Shown here in pieces: positions 5,825 through 7,425 of a stretch of DNA of 7,425 bases. Source of the DNA: Beijerinckiaceae bacterium (GTDB lineage Bacteria; Pseudomonadota; Alphaproteobacteria; Rhizobiales; Beijerinckiaceae). A program made the position numbers and the translations under genes. Numbering within the stretch: position 1 is the stretch's first letter; each line of letters opens with the position of its first letter. Location of the stretch: the NCBI GenBank assembly GCA_027311205.1, contig DAICZI010000074.1:1-7425 (forward strand). Direction: 5' to 3'. Under the pieces are notes generated by a model that did no database searches, was not told where the DNA came from, and saw only the letters and a program-made list of their open reading frames with translations.

Positions 5825-6889
5825 ATGACATCGCTCTTTGATTCCGCCACTTTTGGTGCGCTGCACCTCAAGAACCGCATTTTCATGGCTCCCTTGACCC
5901 GCTGCCGGGCTGGCGAGGGCCGGGTACCGACTGATTTGATGGGCGATTATTACGTGCAGCGCGCCTCTGCCGGGCTGATTTTCAGCGAAGCCACATCAGT
6001 GACGCCCATGGGTGTCGGCTATCCCGATACGCCGGGCATCTGGAGCGACGCGCAGGTTGCCGGGTGGCGCAGGATCACTGACCGCGTTCATGCGGCGGGC
6101 GGCACGATGGTGCTGCAATTGTGGCATGTCGGGCGCATTTCTGATCCTGAATTCCTCGATGGCGCGCTGCCAGTCGCCCCCTCGGCTCTGGCACCCCAAG
6201 GGCATGTCGCGCTGCTGCGCCCCAAGCGGCCCTTTGGCACGCCGCGCGCGCTGGCTCTCGATGAAATCCCCGGCGTGATTGCCGCTTTCGCGCAAGGCGC
6301 TGAAAATGCCCGCAAGGCCGGGTTCGATGGCGTCGAGATTCACGGCGCGAACGGCTATCTTCTCGATCAGTTCCTGCATGACAGCGCCAACAAGCGCACC
6401 GATAATTATGGCGGCTCGATCGAAAACCGCGCCCGGTTGCTGCTGGAAGTGACCGATGCCGTGGTCGGAGTCTGGGGCGCGCCGCGCGTCGGGATGCACC
6501 TGAATTTGATGTCAAATTCCAATGATGTCGCCGACAGCAACCCGGCGGCGCTGTTTGGCCATGTCGCCGAAGAGCTTGGCCGCCGCAAGCTCGCCTTCCT
6601 GTTTGGCCGCGATGATGTGGCAAAATCAACCCTTGGCGCGGGCGTGCGCAAGGCTTTTGGCGGCAATTATATCGCCAATGACAGCCTTGATCCGGCGCTG
6701 GCCGCAGCGGTCGTGGCCGATGGCCGGGCTGATGGCGTGGCTTTCGGACGGCTTTTCATCGCCAACCCTGATCTGGTCGCCCGCATCGGCGCGCACGCGC
6801 CGCTCAATCCGCTCAATTCCGCGCGCATCTACGGCGGCGGCGGTGATGGCTATACTGATTACCCGGTGCTGGAAGCTGTTTCAGCTTGA
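5825..6889 (+). CDS. Old Yellow Enzyme family NADH:flavin oxidoreductase (NemA-like ene-reductase)
   Basis: This 354-residue FMN-dependent TIM-barrel protein belongs to the family that reduces activated C=C bonds, maleimides or nitro compounds with NAD(P)H. Visible motifs are KNRIFMAPLTRCR (16-28, with the flavin-tuning Thr25), LQLWHVGR (97-104), the active-site stretch EIHGANGYLLDQFLHD (171-186) with His173, Asn176 and Tyr178, RTDNYGGSIENR (191-202), the FMN-phosphate region GGN (279-281) with FGRLFIANPDL (308-318), and a GYTDYP tail. It is odd at 222-230: where the family usually has VGxRLSP, this protein reads VGMHLNL, so His225 replaces the Arg that corresponds to FMN-contacting Arg243 of yeast OYE1. 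I recall NemA-like subgroups with His here, so it is probably functional. ATG 5825 is preceded by AGGA 6 nt upstream. It stands apart from gatB by 156 bp. Its substrate is unknown. Confidence 0.93.
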   Translation: MTSLFDSATFGALHLKNRIFMAPLTRCRAGEGRVPTDLMGDYYVQRASAGLIFSEATSVTPMGVGYPDTPGIWSDAQVAGWRRITDRVHAAGGTMVLQLWHVGRISDPEFLDGALPVAPSALAPQGHVALLRPKRPFGTPRALALDEIPGVIAAFAQGAENARKAGFDGVEIHGANGYLLDQFLHDSANKRTDNYGGSIENRARLLLEVTDAVVGVWGAPRVGMHLNLMSNSNDVADSNPAALFGHVAEELGRRKLAFLFGRDDVAKSTLGAGVRKAFGGNYIANDSLDPALAAAVVADGRADGVAFGRLFIANPDLVARIGAHAPLNPLNSARIYGGGGDGYTDYPVLEAVSA

Positions 6890-6898
6890 GATTTGATC

Positions 6899-6934
6899 CT
6901 GCCGCTTAGCCTGCTTATCTTGGCGCGGCGGCAG
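6899..6934 (+). terminator. Weak stem-loop after the Old Yellow Enzyme gene, possible terminator
   Basis: CTGCCGC (6899-6905) and GCGGCAG (6928-6934) are perfect 7-bp arms 10 nt after the stop codon, with a smaller inner GCC/GGC pair. The loop is long (22 nt) and only ATTT follows, so it is a poor intrinsic terminator. The rest of the gap to 7025 holds no gene. A weak promoter pair, TTGGCG (6920) and TATGGC (6943) spaced by 17 nt, overlaps it. Confidence 0.25.
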
Positions 6935-7025
6935 ATTTCCTGTATGGCCTGACGTCTGGGATTCTTCGGGCAGATGCCTTCCCCAGCCGATTTGAAATGT
7001 TGTCCTGGTGCTACGGAGCGTTCCC

Positions 7026-7425
7026 ATGCGAAACAAATCCAACCGCACCGCGATTTTGAGCGGCGTCAGCATCATTGTGCTGGCGCTGGCAGGCGGTGGC
7101 ACCTGGGGCGTCAAGCACCAGGTCACCGCGATGATTGCCGGGGTGCCTGGCAATCTCTGGGCCATGGCCCGCGCCCGTGCGGCGGGTGGCGAGGCCAGCG
7201 CCGACAATGTGGTGATCACAACGCCGGAGTATAGCCTGAACATCCCGCATATCAGCGCCACCAATGCCAGCTTCGACAATGCCGCGCTGGCCAGGATGCT
7301 CGACCCAAAAGACCCGATGCCCGTGGCGCAGCGGCTGGCAGGCTTCAGCGCGGGCAGCATTTCCATCCCCGCCATGAGCCTGACGCAGCAGATAGTGAGC
7401 AGCCATTTGGTTGCCAACTACCACG
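7026..7425 (+). CDS. Membrane-anchored protein of unknown function, 5' part (runs off the window)
   Basis: The frame is open from ATG 7026 to the right edge (133 full codons). GGAG at 7015-7018 lies 7 nt upstream, which supports this start. The N terminus MRNKSNR is basic and is followed by a hydrophobic stretch (about 9-29, ILSGVSIIVLALAGGGTWGV) that looks like an uncleaved signal anchor, or a signal peptide without an obvious cleavage site. This predicts a short cytoplasmic tail and a periplasmic body. Residues 60-120 alternate polar and hydrophobic positions (VVITTPEYSLNIPHISATNA and SAGSISIPAMSL), suggesting beta strands around a short helical piece, DNAALARMLDPKDPMPVAQRL. I do not recognise a family. 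Overlapping ORFs on both strands here are shadows; the ribosome site and membrane anchor favour this frame. Confidence 0.75.
   Translation, partial: MRNKSNRTAILSGVSIIVLALAGGGTWGVKHQVTAMIAGVPGNLWAMARARAAGGEASADNVVITTPEYSLNIPHISATNASFDNAALARMLDPKDPMPVAQRLAGFSAGSISIPAMSLTQQIVSSHLVANYH

Noticed and set aside
6881..7417. Minus strand ORFs opposite the right-edge gene
   Set aside because: The + strand frame from 7026 has a proper ribosome site and a membrane anchor, while the minus frames have neither.
1..7425. Mobile element, CRISPR array, toxin-antitoxin or defence system
   Set aside because: No transposase or integrase motif, no spaced direct repeats and no paired small genes are visible. The tRNA gene has no duplicated 3' end in the window that would mark an attachment site.

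Overview
The window looks like ordinary chromosomal DNA from an alphaproteobacterium, most likely of the order Hyphomicrobiales (Rhizobiales). The base composition is GC-rich (roughly 60-65% by eye). Trigger factor, HspQ, GatB and the CoA ester lyase all read like alphaproteobacterial versions as I remember those families. I cannot name a genus. No mobile element, CRISPR array, phage gene or defence cassette is visible, and I did not find a convincing new multi-gene system.

Layout. (1) Positions 2-874 (+) hold the 3' part of a divergent AMP-binding (adenylate-forming) protein that has lost the phosphate-binding loop and the C-terminal domain. (2) Convergent with it and only 15 bp away is tig (890-2230, -), the ribosome-associated chaperone trigger factor. 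(3) A tRNA-Leu(UAG) gene (2304-2388, -) lies just upstream of tig on the same strand. (4) A 156-bp divergent intergenic region carries a 16-bp palindrome, TGGTTTGCCCAAACCA. (5) Three + strand genes follow: a CitE/malyl-CoA-lyase family CoA ester lyase (2545-3588), hspQ (3671-4000) and gatB (4181-5668). (6) After a 156-bp gap with a promoter and a leader hairpin comes an Old Yellow Enzyme family flavin oxidoreductase (5825-6889, +). (7) A membrane-anchored protein of unknown function starts at 7026 (+) and runs off the right edge.

How the genes relate. Trigger factor (nascent-chain folding), HspQ (heat-shock and proteolysis adaptor), the tRNA-Leu gene and GatB (Glu-tRNA/Asp-tRNA amidotransferase) all serve protein synthesis and quality control, but they look like neighbouring housekeeping units rather than one operon, since each has its own plausible promoter. 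The CoA ester lyase points to glyoxylate-linked carbon metabolism (malyl-CoA or methylmalyl-CoA cleavage), although no other gene of that pathway is present here.

The points most worth a second look are the catalytically degenerate AMP-binding protein, the palindrome between the divergent tRNA and CoA-lyase promoters, the His replacing the usual FMN-site Arg in the Old Yellow Enzyme, and the unknown membrane-anchored protein at the right edge. All promoter and hairpin calls were made by eye and are tentative.
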